Source: Gallionella sp. (GTDB taxonomy: Bacteria > Pseudomonadota > Gammaproteobacteria > Burkholderiales > Gallionellaceae). From it: DNA of 64,000 nt. The DNA lies in contig JAHFRA010000007.1 in NCBI GenBank assembly GCA_023259035.1, positions 1-64,000 of the forward strand, given 5' to 3'. The first letter of the stretch is position 1. The number at the start of each line of letters is the position of its first letter. The notes beneath the pieces are model-generated. The model had not been told where the DNA came from. It searched no databases and saw nothing but the letters and a program-made list of their open reading frames with translations. The position numbers were made by a program, and so were the translations under genes. Shown piece after piece: positions 9,117-19,000 of the stretch.

Positions 9117-9608
9117 TCAGGCAGCCAGTTTCAAGTTGTGGGTGAGCATCTTCCCTTCCCGGTTATAGTCAGCCAGCTTGCGCGGCCCATGGAATATGGC
9201 CAGATTGCCATCAGCGTAGCGATGCACCCGCACCTTGGCTTTGACGTAATGGCAGCGATGGCGGTCTGCCGGAATCTGCAATATCAGTTTCTCGAAGCGG
9301 ACACAGTTGTCATGGCCTACCGTGCGCTCGTGCTGTTCGCACAGGATGTCACCCAGGTCACCCCCGATCCATGGCACGAAGGCCGAACCTTCTTCCTGCG
9401 CCGGACAGGCAAACTCGGCGTTGAATGCCGGCATATAGACCTCACGCAAGTAGCGGTTGGCTGCCCCCATGTCGGTGATGCCCGCTGCGGCCAGCTCGAG
9501 CGGCAAACGCCCCTGATGGGTGCCGAAGGCGCGCTCCGATCGTCCCCGCGCTTCCGGCGAGTAAGCCGCGATCATCTCAATGCTGAAATGTGTACAAAAA
9601 AGACGCAT
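9117..9608 (-). pseudogene. ISNCY-type transposase, C-terminal remnant
   Basis: The frame encodes YSPEARGRSERAFGTHQGRL, then LELAAAGITDMGAANRYLRE, then YMPAFNAEFACPA and EEGSAFVPW, all typical of the C-terminal half of ISNCY (IS1202-group) transposases with an integrase-like core. About 163 codons remain where the full protein has well over 400; the N-terminal DNA-binding and most of the DDE core are missing, and the first ten or so codons do not look like transposase. The element is therefore immobile. It stands at the left edge of the restriction-modification operon. Confidence 0.75.
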
Positions 9609-9962
9609 TTCGGATGGAGAAAATTTATCGGTGTCGCTGGCGGTGCTCTATCGGCATTGCTCGACCTCTCGGCAATGATGGATGTCGCAGCAGTCAGCCT
9701 TCAACGCACCAGCAGTGTTAACTTCTGCCCCGCACCTTTCCGATAAAGGACAAGAAGCCGTGAATTTTTCATGAAGTTAGCCCAATATTGCCAATAGCAC
9801 ACCGTAACAAATTGACTGGGCTATGTTTTTGTAAAGGACATGCGCTGCCAGTGTCCTTTATGCCGCACCAATTTGTCCGATAGAAATTGGTCGGTGTTTT
9901 CCAGATTAAGATTTCCAATCCCATTTCCAGCTTAAATAAATGCAGAAACTGAATTTCAGATG
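9609..9962. other. Intergenic stretch without a recognisable gene
   Basis: Between the transposase remnant and the R-M operon promoter. It contains no frame with a plausible start, ribosome-binding site and family resemblance on either strand. It is more AT-rich than its surroundings and may be debris from the insertion events. Confidence 0.4.
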
Positions 9963-9991
9963 TTGACAATCTGTTGTTTTGTGAGTAGGAT
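9963..9991 (+). promoter_or_regulatory. Candidate sigma-70 promoter of the R-M operon
   Basis: TTGACA (9963-9968, perfect -35), a 17-base spacer, and TAGGAT (9986-9991, four of six matches to the -10 consensus). Transcription would begin near 9998, about 35 bases before the first gene at 10033. Confidence 0.6.
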
Positions 9992-10032
9992 GATCTCGAT
10001 GCGCAATTTATACAGAAAACGAGTTACTGCAA

Positions 10033-10611
10033 ATGACAACAAAATTGGCTGAAGTGGCTGAAATTCGTATGGGGTACACCTTCAGGAGTCGGCTTGAGCC
10101 GGAAATGGGTGGCGATGTAGCGGTGATTCAGATGAAGGATATTGACGACTCTAACCTACTGCATCCAGAAAACTTGGTTAGGATTCAGATGCCCGAGTTG
10201 AAGGATAAGCATCTCGTGCAGGAGGGCGACCTCATGTTCAAGTCGCGGGGCGTATCGAATGCCGCATCTCTTGTTGCTGGCAACTTGGGGCGGACGGTAT
10301 TGGCGGCGCCGATGATGTTAATCCGGCCTGATGCCAATAAGGTTGATGCGGCATATTTGCAATGGTTCATTAACCAGCCCAGCACTCAGAATATTCTGTC
10401 GGCACAAGCTGCCGGGACGGCGGTGAAGATGATCAGCAAGGCGGCGCTGGAACAACTGGTGATCGCAATTCCGCCGTTGGAGACTCAGCGTCGAATCGTC
10501 GAGATCGGACGAATTGCCAGTCTGGAGGCAAGGATCACAACCGAGTTAATGGTTCGGCGCAAGGTGCTGATCGAAAGAATTCTGATGCGTGAAGCTCAGG
10601 ATGTCCGCTGA
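10033..10611 (+). CDS. Single-TRD type I restriction specificity-like protein (half HsdS)
   Basis: A 192-residue protein with one target-recognition domain and one conserved helical arm, half the size of a normal HsdS. The N-terminal part (KLAEVAEIRMGYTFRSRLEP, then VIQMKDID) and the C-terminal dimerisation segment (IPPLETQRRIVEIGRIASLE, then a basic helix) match the HsdS plan. Such half subunits can dimerise with themselves or with another half. It is the first gene after the promoter at 9963-9991, separated by hairpins from DUF2188 and hsdM. A complete HsdS is encoded separately at 13710. Its role could be an alternative specificity subunit or a regulator of the system. Confidence 0.8.
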   Translation: MTTKLAEVAEIRMGYTFRSRLEPEMGGDVAVIQMKDIDDSNLLHPENLVRIQMPELKDKHLVQEGDLMFKSRGVSNAASLVAGNLGRTVLAAPMMLIRPDANKVDAAYLQWFINQPSTQNILSAQAAGTAVKMISKAALEQLVIAIPPLETQRRIVEIGRIASLEARITTELMVRRKVLIERILMREAQDVR

Positions 10612-10629
10612 AGTCTGGCGGGCTAGGAA

Positions 10630-10662
10630 GCCGATCCAAGTACTCGTAATACCTGGATCGGC
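10630..10662 (+). terminator. Hairpin after the half-HsdS gene
   Basis: GCCGATCCA (10630-10638) and TGGATCGGC (10654-10662) form a 9-bp stem with a 15-base loop. No T-run follows, so it is more likely an mRNA processing or attenuation element than a full terminator. Confidence 0.4.
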
Positions 10663-10695
10663 AAGTTATGCAATACAACACATAAGGTATCCGTC

Positions 10696-10938
10696 ATGAC
10701 AAAAAAGTCTTCATCTAGCAACATCCGTTTTGTTCAGCCCAACCCTCAAGGTGGCTGGGATAACAAGAAAGCCGGTGCAGACCGTGCGGCTTCGCATCAC
10801 GACACCAAGCGGGAAGCTATCGACACCGCACGAGGAATGAGCCAGCGCGAAGGGTCTGAACTAAAGATCAAAAACCTGGACGGAAAGATCGCGCAGTCGG
10901 ACAGCCACGGTCACGATCCGCGAAACATTCCGGGCTAA
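10696..10938 (+). CDS. DUF2188 domain protein
   Basis: An 80-residue hydrophilic protein. The pattern VQPNPQGGWDNKKAGADRAA followed by SHHDTKREAIDTAR and a C-terminal GSELKIKNLDGKI is that of DUF2188, a small alpha/beta domain of unknown function often found beside nucleases and in mobile regions. AAGG lies upstream of the ATG at a short distance (ATAAGGTATCCGTCATG). It sits between two hairpins, 55 bases before hsdM, so its expression may be uncoupled from the flanking genes. A link to restriction is inferred only from position. Confidence 0.75.
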   Translation: MTKKSSSSNIRFVQPNPQGGWDNKKAGADRAASHHDTKREAIDTARGMSQREGSELKIKNLDGKIAQSDSHGHDPRNIPG

Positions 10939-10945
10939 GACCAAA

Positions 10946-10967
10946 GGCGGGAGGAACCTCTCCCGCC
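10946..10967 (+). terminator. GC-rich hairpin before hsdM
   Basis: GGCGGGAG (10946-10953) pairs with CTCCCGCC (10960-10967) around a 6-base loop, between the DUF2188 stop and the hsdM ribosome-binding site (GAAGGAATTACGAATG). There is no T-tract. It may attenuate read-through into hsdM or protect the downstream mRNA end. Confidence 0.4.
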
Positions 10968-10993
10968 CCTCCAAAACGTCGAAGGAATTACGA

Positions 10994-12553
10994 ATGAACG
11001 ACCAGATCACACAACAAGAAGTCAACTCAGCAGCTTGGGCCGCCTGCGATACGTTCCGTGGAGTCGTTGATCCGGCGCAATACAAGGATTACGTCCTGGT
11101 GATGCTGTTCCTCAAGTATATCAGCGACATGTGGGCTGACCATTACGAGGAATATAAGCAACAGTACGGCGATAACGAGGAACGCATTCGGCGCAAGCTG
11201 GAGCGCGAGCGCTTCTTGCTCCCTTACGTGGAAATGAAAGAGCCGGAAACAGACAAGGTGCTGGATCGTTTTCTTGCCGACTTCAAGGGTTTGTATGAGC
11301 GTCGCAACGAATCAAACATCGGCGAGTTGATCAACATCGTGCTCGACCACATCGAGGAGGCGAACAAGAGCAAGCTCGAAGGCGTCTTCCGCAACATTGA
11401 CTTCAATTCCGAAGGCAACCTCGGCAAGTCAAAAGACCGCAATCGCCGCTTGAAAAATCTGCTGGAAGACTTCAACAAACTCGATCTGCGCCCGACCCGC
11501 GTCTCGGAAGACGTGATCGGCAGCGCCTATATCTACCTCATCGAGCGTTTCGCATCCGATGCAGGAAAAAAAGCTGGCGAGTTCTACACGCCCAAGCAAG
11601 TATCCAAGCTGTTGGCCAAGCTCGCCAAACCCAAAGCCGGTGATCGCATTTGCGATCCGGCCTGCGGTGCAGGGGGGTTGCTGATAGAGGCTTCCAGCCT
11701 GATTGAGCAGGCAGGCAGCCGCGATTTTGCGGTGTTCGGACAAGAGGTCAACGGCAGTACGTGGGCGCTGGCGCGCATGAATATGTTCCTGCATGGCAAG
11801 GACTCGGCGCGCATCGAATGGGGCGACACCTTGAACAGCCCGGCTCTGGTGGAGGCTGACCGGTTGATGAAATTCAACGTCGTCGTTGCCAACCCGCCGT
11901 TCAGCCTCGACAAGTGGGGTTCCGAACATGCCGACCATGATCGCTTCAAGCGTTTCTGGCGCGGCGTACCTCCCAAATCCAAGGGCGACTACGCCTTTAT
12001 CAGCCACATGATAGAAATCGCCTTGCCGCAGGATGGCCGCGTGGCAGTGGTCGTGCCGCATGGCGTACTGTTCCGTGGTGGAGCCGAAGGGCGCATACGC
12101 CAGAAGCTGATCGAAGAAAACCTGCTGGATGCGGTGATTGGTTTGCCTGCCAACCTGTTCCCGACCACCTCCATTCCGGTAGCGATATTGCTGTTCGACC
12201 GGTCACGGGAAAAAGGTGGTACGCGCGAGGATGTGCGTGATGTCCTGTTCATTGACGCAAGTGCTGACTTCATCCCCGGCAAGAACCATAACAGCTTATC
12301 CGACGAGCACTTCGAGAAAATCATCGCCACTGTCGAGGCGCGGCAATCACTCGAAAAATATGCCTATGTTGCCCCCTTCGAGGAACTGGTCGAGAACGAT
12401 TTCAATCTCAACATTCCGCGTTACGTGGATACCTTCGAGGAAGAGGAAGAGATCGACGTAGCCGCCATTCAGAAGGATATCGACAGGCTGGAGGCCGAGC
12501 TGTTGGAGGTCAGATCAAAGATGAAAACCTACTTGAAGGAGTTGGGTGTATGA
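10994..12553 (+). CDS. hsdM: Type I restriction-modification DNA adenine methyltransferase (HsdM)
   Basis: N6-adenine methyltransferase subunit of a type I system (519 residues). The N-terminal helical HsdM domain (about 1-160) is followed by the Rossmann methyltransferase domain. Visible motifs are FYTPKQVSKLLAKL (about 197), the AdoMet-binding DPACGAGGLLIE (about 220) and the catalytic NPPF (300-303). The C-terminal coiled coil (RLEAELLEVRSKMK) contacts HsdS. AAGGA precedes the ATG. The stop overlaps the RhuM start by 4 bases (ATGA). Full length, no damage seen. Confidence 0.96.
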   Translation: MNDQITQQEVNSAAWAACDTFRGVVDPAQYKDYVLVMLFLKYISDMWADHYEEYKQQYGDNEERIRRKLERERFLLPYVEMKEPETDKVLDRFLADFKGLYERRNESNIGELINIVLDHIEEANKSKLEGVFRNIDFNSEGNLGKSKDRNRRLKNLLEDFNKLDLRPTRVSEDVIGSAYIYLIERFASDAGKKAGEFYTPKQVSKLLAKLAKPKAGDRICDPACGAGGLLIEASSLIEQAGSRDFAVFGQEVNGSTWALARMNMFLHGKDSARIEWGDTLNSPALVEADRLMKFNVVVANPPFSLDKWGSEHADHDRFKRFWRGVPPKSKGDYAFISHMIEIALPQDGRVAVVVPHGVLFRGGAEGRIRQKLIEENLLDAVIGLPANLFPTTSIPVAILLFDRSREKGGTREDVRDVLFIDASADFIPGKNHNSLSDEHFEKIIATVEARQSLEKYAYVAPFEELVENDFNLNIPRYVDTFEEEEEIDVAAIQKDIDRLEAELLEVRSKMKTYLKELGV

Positions 12554-13713
12554 CTAAAAAAACCGACCCTCTACCAAACCTTCCTGCGCAAATTGAGGGC
12601 AGCGCCGAAACTCCGTTCTTGCTGTATGCAGGGGATGACGAGAAGGTACATGTCAAAGTCTTGGTTCACGCAGAGACGCTTTGGTTAGCGCTGGCGCAGA
12701 TTGCCGAGTTGTTCGGCGTGCAGACACCGGGCATCTCTAAACACTTGAAAAACATCTTTGATAGCGGCGAACTCAGCCGTGAGGCAACTATTTCCAAAAT
12801 GGAAATAGTTCAAATTGAGGGCGGGCGTAGCGTGCGGCGAAGTATCGACTACTACAATCTCGATGCCATCATCGCCGTCGGCTATCGAGTCAATTCTAAA
12901 CGAGCCACCCAGTTTCGCATCTGGGCAACACAAATTCTCAAGGAGTACATCAAAAAAGGCTTTGTGTTGGACGATGACCGGCTCAAGCAAGGCGAGCAAG
13001 TTTTTGGCCAGGATTATTTTAAGGAGCTGTTGGAACGGGTTCGCTCCATCCGTGCCAGCGAACGCCGAATTTACCAGCAGATTACCGATATTTTTGCCGA
13101 ATGCAGCGTGGACTATGACCCCAAGTCCGACATCACGCAAAATTTCTATGCGATGGTGCAAAACAAATTCCACTACGCCATCACCGGACATACGGCGGCT
13201 GAAATCATACACAACAAGGCCGACCACACCGCCCCTCATGTCGGTTTGCTTACCTGGAAAAATGCACCGCAAGGTCGTGTGCTGGCCTCCGATGTCACCG
13301 TCGCCAAGAACTACCTGACCGAACCTGAAATCACGCGGCTGGAACGCACCATCTCCGGCTTTTTTGACTATATCGAAAACATCATCGAAAACCGTGTGCA
13401 GATGAATATGGCCGACATGGTCGCCAGCGTGGACAAATTTCTTACCTTCAACGAATACAAGGTGCTGACGCACAAAGGCCGTATCAGCAAGACCTTGGCC
13501 GATCAAAAGGCATTGGCCGAGTATGCCGAATTCAACAAAACCCAAAAAATTGAGTCGGATTTTGATCGGGCCGTGAAACAGATGCGGTCGCTGGCTGGTA
13601 AAACAGCGGTGGCAAAAAAAGCGGGGGGAAAGATAGCGTCCAAACCAGCGGCAGACGTAGCAGAACCGGTGAAGAGGAAGCTGGAAAGCAAGGCACGAGG
13701 GAAGAAGAAATGA
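12550..13713 (+). CDS. RhuM family protein
   Basis: A 387-residue RhuM-type protein (Virulence_RhuM family). The first 120 residues look like a winged-helix DNA-binding region (LWLALAQIAELFGVQTPGIS, KHLKNIFDSGEL, then a YNLDAIIAVGYRVNS segment, all conserved in RhuM). The middle continues with the family segment ending TAAEIIHNKADHT. The last 40 residues are a lysine/alanine-rich basic tail, perhaps binding nucleic acid. RhuM genes often lie inside type I R-M operons; the biochemical role is not established. It overlaps hsdM and hsdS by 4 bases each and so is co-translated with them. Confidence 0.88.
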   Translation: MTKKTDPLPNLPAQIEGSAETPFLLYAGDDEKVHVKVLVHAETLWLALAQIAELFGVQTPGISKHLKNIFDSGELSREATISKMEIVQIEGGRSVRRSIDYYNLDAIIAVGYRVNSKRATQFRIWATQILKEYIKKGFVLDDDRLKQGEQVFGQDYFKELLERVRSIRASERRIYQQITDIFAECSVDYDPKSDITQNFYAMVQNKFHYAITGHTAAEIIHNKADHTAPHVGLLTWKNAPQGRVLASDVTVAKNYLTEPEITRLERTISGFFDYIENIIENRVQMNMADMVASVDKFLTFNEYKVLTHKGRISKTLADQKALAEYAEFNKTQKIESDFDRAVKQMRSLAGKTAVAKKAGGKIASKPAADVAEPVKRKLESKARGKKK

Positions 13714-14957
13714 CTTGGGAAGCTGTGCCGATTGGAACGGTTATCCGCTCCTCGCAATATGGCCTGTCACTTCCAGCGGACTCCAATGGTCATGTGCCGA
13801 TTGTCGGAATGAAGGACATTCAGGATGGTCGCGTGCGCATTGATCCAAACGTATGCGTCAATCTGTCAGAAGAAGATGCGCAGGACTACCTCTTGGCAGA
13901 TGGCGATATTCTCCTGAACAGAACCAATAGCCCTGCTCTGGTCGGGAAAGCAGGTATATACCGGGGCACGGGAAAAGCAGTGTTCGCATCCTATCTGGTG
14001 CGGTTAAATCTGGATTGCGACCGCGTTGATCCTGATTTCGTTATCCAGATTCTTGCCAGCGAAGGAGGGCAGCGCCATATCAAGCAACTGGCCACACGAG
14101 CGATCAGCCAAGCCAATCTAAATCCTACAACTTTCAAGAACCATTTTTACATTCCGCTTCCACGACTGGGCGAGCAGATTGTCATTCGTGATGTCCTCTT
14201 GGCATGGGATGTCGCCATTGAGAAAACGGAGCGGCTGATTGCGGCAAAGCTGCGACAGAACGAAGCCCTTTCGAATCGGCTACTGTTCGGCCACGTTCGT
14301 TTTGGAGCGCGCAATACCAAGTCCACTAGGTCACTCCATTGGTTTTCTGCCCCGAGCGACTGGCAGGTCGTAGAAATCGGCAAGGTCGCCCGCGAGGTGT
14401 CAGCTTTAAACGGCAACGACCGCGATCTGCCCGTCCTTTCCTGCACCAAGTACGATGGGTTGGTCGATTCGCTCACGTATTTCGATAAGCAGGTGTTCAG
14501 CCATGACACCTCGAAATACAAAATCGTCAAACACAGCCAGTTTGCCTACGCGACCAATCATATCGAGGAAGGCTCCATCGGCTATCAGAATCTTGCACCT
14601 GTTGGCTTGGTGAGTCCGATCTATACCGTATTTCAGGCAGACCCAAAAAAAATTGATGACGGCTACCTCTATAAGCTGCTCAAGACAGAAAAGTTGCGCC
14701 AAATTTTTGCGGCGAATACCAATTCTTCAGTGGATCGGCGCGGCAGTTTGCGCTGGAAAGAGTTTGCGCGAATCCACATTCCGCTGCCCCAGCTTGAGGA
14801 GCAGCAGGAAATCAGCGAGGCACTTGATGATGCAAAGCGGGAGATTTCTCTGTTGCAGACCGAGGTCAATGCACTGAAAACTCAGAAACGCGGCCTGATG
14901 CAAAAACTGCTCACCGGACAGTGGCGAGTGAAAATACCTGAGGAGTCCAACAAATGA
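13710..14957 (+). CDS. hsdS: Type I restriction specificity subunit (HsdS)
   Basis: A 415-residue specificity subunit with two target-recognition domains (about 1-140 and 210-350), each followed by a conserved helix. The helices are marked by IPLPRLGEQIVIRDVLLAWD and IPLPQLEEQQEISEALDDAK, and the protein ends with the usual KRGLMQKLLTGQWRV. The two TRDs together read a bipartite DNA site. The start overlaps the RhuM stop (ATGA), and its end overlaps the DUF4917 start (ATGA). The target site cannot be deduced from sequence alone. Confidence 0.95.
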   Translation: MTWEAVPIGTVIRSSQYGLSLPADSNGHVPIVGMKDIQDGRVRIDPNVCVNLSEEDAQDYLLADGDILLNRTNSPALVGKAGIYRGTGKAVFASYLVRLNLDCDRVDPDFVIQILASEGGQRHIKQLATRAISQANLNPTTFKNHFYIPLPRLGEQIVIRDVLLAWDVAIEKTERLIAAKLRQNEALSNRLLFGHVRFGARNTKSTRSLHWFSAPSDWQVVEIGKVAREVSALNGNDRDLPVLSCTKYDGLVDSLTYFDKQVFSHDTSKYKIVKHSQFAYATNHIEEGSIGYQNLAPVGLVSPIYTVFQADPKKIDDGYLYKLLKTEKLRQIFAANTNSSVDRRGSLRWKEFARIHIPLPQLEEQQEISEALDDAKREISLLQTEVNALKTQKRGLMQKLLTGQWRVKIPEESNK

Positions 14958-16042
14958 CAACCGTGGTTTCGTTTCAAACAGCACTGGAAATGGCTGCCCA
15001 GTACAAGAAGAAACATCTCTTATTGGGAAACGGTTTCAGCATTGCATGTGACCCAAGTATTTTCACTTACCGCTCGCTGTACGAACAAGCACAGCAAACG
15101 CATTTCCTCGGCATTCCAGAGGCGGCACAGATGTTCGAAGTATTTGATACCAAGGACTTTGAAATTGTCATCCGTGCCTTGGAAGATGCTTCCAAGACGC
15201 TGCCAGTATTTGACCCATCAATGCAGCATACAGCCGACAAGATGGAAAGCCAGGCGGGTGAATTGAAGACGGCGCTGGTTTGCGCTATCGCGGATAATCA
15301 CCCCGACGTTCCCAACCACATTGCGGATGAAAAATTCTGGGCATGCCGTCGGTTTCTGTCCCATTTTCTCAACGCCGAAAACGATGGCAAAGTTTATACG
15401 CTCAACTATGACCTCTTGCTGTATTGGGCAGCACTACACGATGATCCACCGTTCAGCGAACCATTATCGTTAACGATTAACGACGGCTTTGGGCGAGGTG
15501 ATTTGGGCGACTCCACCGGCTACGTGACGTGGCAAGGTGAGTCAAATGCCCGCGATCAAAGAATCCACTATCTTCATGGTGCAATCCACCTGTTTGATTC
15601 TGGCAGCGACCTCAAGAAATACACATGGCGGGATAACGGCGTTCCCATTCTCACTCAAGCCAGAACAGCGATGGAGCAAGACATGTTTCCTCTATTCGTT
15701 GCCGAGGGTAGCAGTGAACAAAAGCTGACCAAGATCAAACACAGTGCGTACTTGTATCACTCCTACAAAAGTTTCTCTGCACAAATGGAAGTAAAGGGCC
15801 AAGCCCTTTTTATTTTTGGCCATTCATTTTCTGATAATGACGATCATGTTCTACGAAAAATTTCGGAGGGCAAAGTAGAGCATCTTTTTGTAAGCGTCCT
15901 GGGATCAATGGATGAAATAAACAAGCGGCTGTTTATTGAGCGGGTGAATGTCGTGGCAAGGCAGCGCAACGAAAATACACCCTTGGGCGTTACGTTTTTT
16001 GACGCTGACTCTGCGAATATATGGGGGCAAGTGTATGACTAG
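14954..16042 (+). CDS. DUF4917 protein with SIR2-like fold
   Basis: A 362-residue protein resembling DUF4917. The motifs are those of a SIR2-like NAD-binding Rossmann fold: LLLGNGFSIA at 22-31 (in place of the sirtuin GAGxS loop), YTLNYDLLLYW at 148-158, HYLHGAIHLF at 205-214 and LFIFGHSFSDNDDHVL at 285-300. SIR2-like domains act as NADases in several phage-defence systems (Thoeris, DSR), so an abortive-infection role is a reasonable inference; enzyme activity is not shown. It lies between hsdS (4-bp overlap) and hsdR (8-bp overlap), so its dose is tied to the R-M complex. Confidence 0.82.
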   Translation: MTTVVSFQTALEMAAQYKKKHLLLGNGFSIACDPSIFTYRSLYEQAQQTHFLGIPEAAQMFEVFDTKDFEIVIRALEDASKTLPVFDPSMQHTADKMESQAGELKTALVCAIADNHPDVPNHIADEKFWACRRFLSHFLNAENDGKVYTLNYDLLLYWAALHDDPPFSEPLSLTINDGFGRGDLGDSTGYVTWQGESNARDQRIHYLHGAIHLFDSGSDLKKYTWRDNGVPILTQARTAMEQDMFPLFVAEGSSEQKLTKIKHSAYLYHSYKSFSAQMEVKGQALFIFGHSFSDNDDHVLRKISEGKVEHLFVSVLGSMDEINKRLFIERVNVVARQRNENTPLGVTFFDADSANIWGQVYD

Positions 16043-19000
16043 CTTCCCGTTCAACGAAAAATACCTGTCGCAGATTCCCGCGCTGCAACTGCTGGTGAAC
16101 CTCGGGTTCACTTATCTCACGCCCGAGCAGGCGCTTGGCCAACGTGGCGGCAAGCAAGGCAATGTGCTGCTGGAAGACATCCTGCGCGAGCGGTTGAAGA
16201 AAAACAACCGCATCCAATACCGGGGGCAGTCCTACCTGTTCTCGGAAGAAAATATCCAGACCGCCATTCAACGGCTGAAGAACGTCAAATACGATGGGCT
16301 GCTGAAAACCAACGAAGCCATTTATGATCTGCTAACGCTGGGTGTTGCGCTGGAGCAGACGGTTGAGGGTGACAACAAGAGTTTTTCCCTGAATTACATT
16401 GACTGGAAAAATCCGGCGAACAATGATTTCCACGTCACCGCCGAATTCGCGGTCGAACGTAGTCGCAGCAACAACACATGTCGAGTGGATATCGTGCTGT
16501 TCGTCAATGGCATTCCGTTTGCGGTGATCGAGTGCAAGTCGCCCAAGATAGAAGTCGGGCAGGCGGTATCGCAGACGATACGCAACCAGCGCGACGAGTA
16601 CATTCCGAAGCTGTTTAGCTACGCGCAAATGGTCATCGGTGTGAACAAGAACGATGCGAAGTACGCCACCGTCGCCACCCCCGCCAAGTTCTGGGCGGTG
16701 TGGAAGGAAGATGCGCCAGAGGGCGAATTGCGAGCAGCGCTGGACAAACCCCTTTCCACCGAAACCAAGGCGGGCTTGTATGAACTGCTGGCAGAGGGCT
16801 TGGGGATAAGAGAGCCGAGCGGTGAATATCTGGTCAGGCGTGCCATTACCGGACAGGATCGCGCGCTTTATCAGTTGTGCCGCCCGGAGCGGTTGCTGGA
16901 ATTGGTTCTGCAATTTTCAGTGTTCGATGGCGGTGTGCGCAAGATCGCCCGCTACCAGCAATACTTTGCAATCAAACGCATCATCGCGCGCGTGAAAAAT
17001 CGTGATGATGTTGGTCGTCGTCAGGGCGGAATCGTCTGGCATACCCAAGGGTCGGGCAAGTCACTGACCATGGTGATGCTCGCTCGCGCCATCGCACTTG
17101 ATCCCGATATTCGCAATCCGCGCATCGTGCTGGTGACAGATCGTCTTGATCTGGATAAACAGCTTGGCAATACTTTTGCGGCATGTGGCCTGCATCCAGA
17201 AACGGCTCGTAACGCGAACCATTTGGTGGATCTGTTGGGCGGCGACCAGGCCGCGATTGTCACCACGCTGGTGCATAAGTTCGGTCGCGTCCCGCGCGAT
17301 TTTTGCGAGCGCTCACCGGATGTGTTCGTACTGGTGGACGAAAGCCACCGCACTCAGTTGGGCGGCTTCGCCTCGGAGATGCGCAGGCTTTTTCCTAACG
17401 CCTGTTATCTGGGTTTTACCGGTACGCCGCTCATGAGAAAAGAAAAGCGCGCACTGACGGATAAAAAATTCGGCACGATCATTGATGTTTACGCTATAGA
17501 TCAAGCAGTGAAGGACGGCGCCGTGGTGCCGCTGCTGTATGAAGCCCGGCACGTTGATTTGGAACAGAACGAGAAGGCGATTGATACCTGGTTCGAGCGG
17601 CATACACAGGGGCTGACCGATGCGCAGAAAGCTGACCTGAAGAAAAAATACAGCCGCGCGGAAATGCTGAACAAGGCCGACCAGGTCATCTATATGCGCT
17701 CCTTCGACATCAGCGAACATTTCCGCCAGAACTGGCAAGGCACCGGCTTCAAGGCGCAATTGGTCGCGCCGAGCAAGGTTGCCGCGTTGATGTACAAGAA
17801 ATGCCTGGATGATATTGGCCATGTGACTTCAGAGGTGGTCATGTCCCAGCCGGACACGCGCGAGGGTAATGAAAATACCGACGATGCACCGACTGATGTA
17901 GTGGTGGCGTTCTGGGAGAAGATGCTCAAGCGCTACGGTTCGGAAGAGGAATATAACAAGCAGATCATCAATCAATTCAAGCATGGGGATGAACTGGAAA
18001 TATTGATTGTCGTGGACAAGCTGTTGACCGGGTTTGATGCGCCGCGCAACACCGTGCTTTACCTGACGCGCACGCTCCGCGAACACACCTTATTGCAGGC
18101 CATTGCTCGTGTGAACCGGCTATATGACGATGACGAAGGGACGCAGCCGAAGGATTTCGGCTACATCATAGATTACGCGGGTGTGCTGGGCGAGTTGGAT
18201 CATGCCATGACCACCTACAGTGCTCTGGAAGGTTTCGACGAGCAGGATCTTGCCGGGGCGCTGACCAGCATCAACGAAGAGGTTGCCAAGTTGCCGCAGC
18301 GGCACGCCGACTTGCGCGACCTGTTCAAGGAGATCAAGAACCAGCAGGACGAGGAAGCCTACGAACTTCTGCTGGCGGACGAAAAGCTGCGCAACGAGTT
18401 TTATGAGCGTTTGACGACTTATGCCAAGAGTTTGTCGATTGCGATGTCCTCGGAGCAGTTCATCACCGCCACGCCGGAAAAGAAGCTGCAGGCTTACAAG
18501 AGCGACCTCAAACGCTTTTCGAATCTGCGCGCTTCGGTGAAGTTGCGCTATGCGGAGACGATTGACTACCGCGACTTCGAACCCAAGATCAAAAAGCTGC
18601 TGGATACCCACATCACGGCCAGCGAAGTGATTCGACTCAACGAGCCAGTGAATATTTTCGACGAGCAAGCATTCAAACGGATTATTGAAGAGCAAGGCGG
18701 ATCAAAATCAACGGCGGCCAAGGCTGACATGATTGCGCATGCCACCAAGAAAGCCATTTCGGAACGCCTGGAGCAGGATCCGGCATTCTACGAAAAGTTC
18801 TCCAAGATGATTCAGCAGGCCATTGACGACTTCCGCGCCAAGCGCATCTCTGATCTGGAGTACCTGAACAAGGTATCGGAGATCAAGGATGCTGTTGTGA
18901 ACCGCCGCTCCGACGATGTGCCTGCACAGCTTGTGGGTAATGACAATGCAATTGCAGTGTTCGGTGTTCTGAAGCCCTACGTGGCCAGCTATGTGTCGGA

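Noticed and set aside
9138-9746. 202-codon plus-strand frame opposite the transposase remnant
   Set aside because: The minus-strand frame carries recognisable transposase motifs; the plus-strand product has none.
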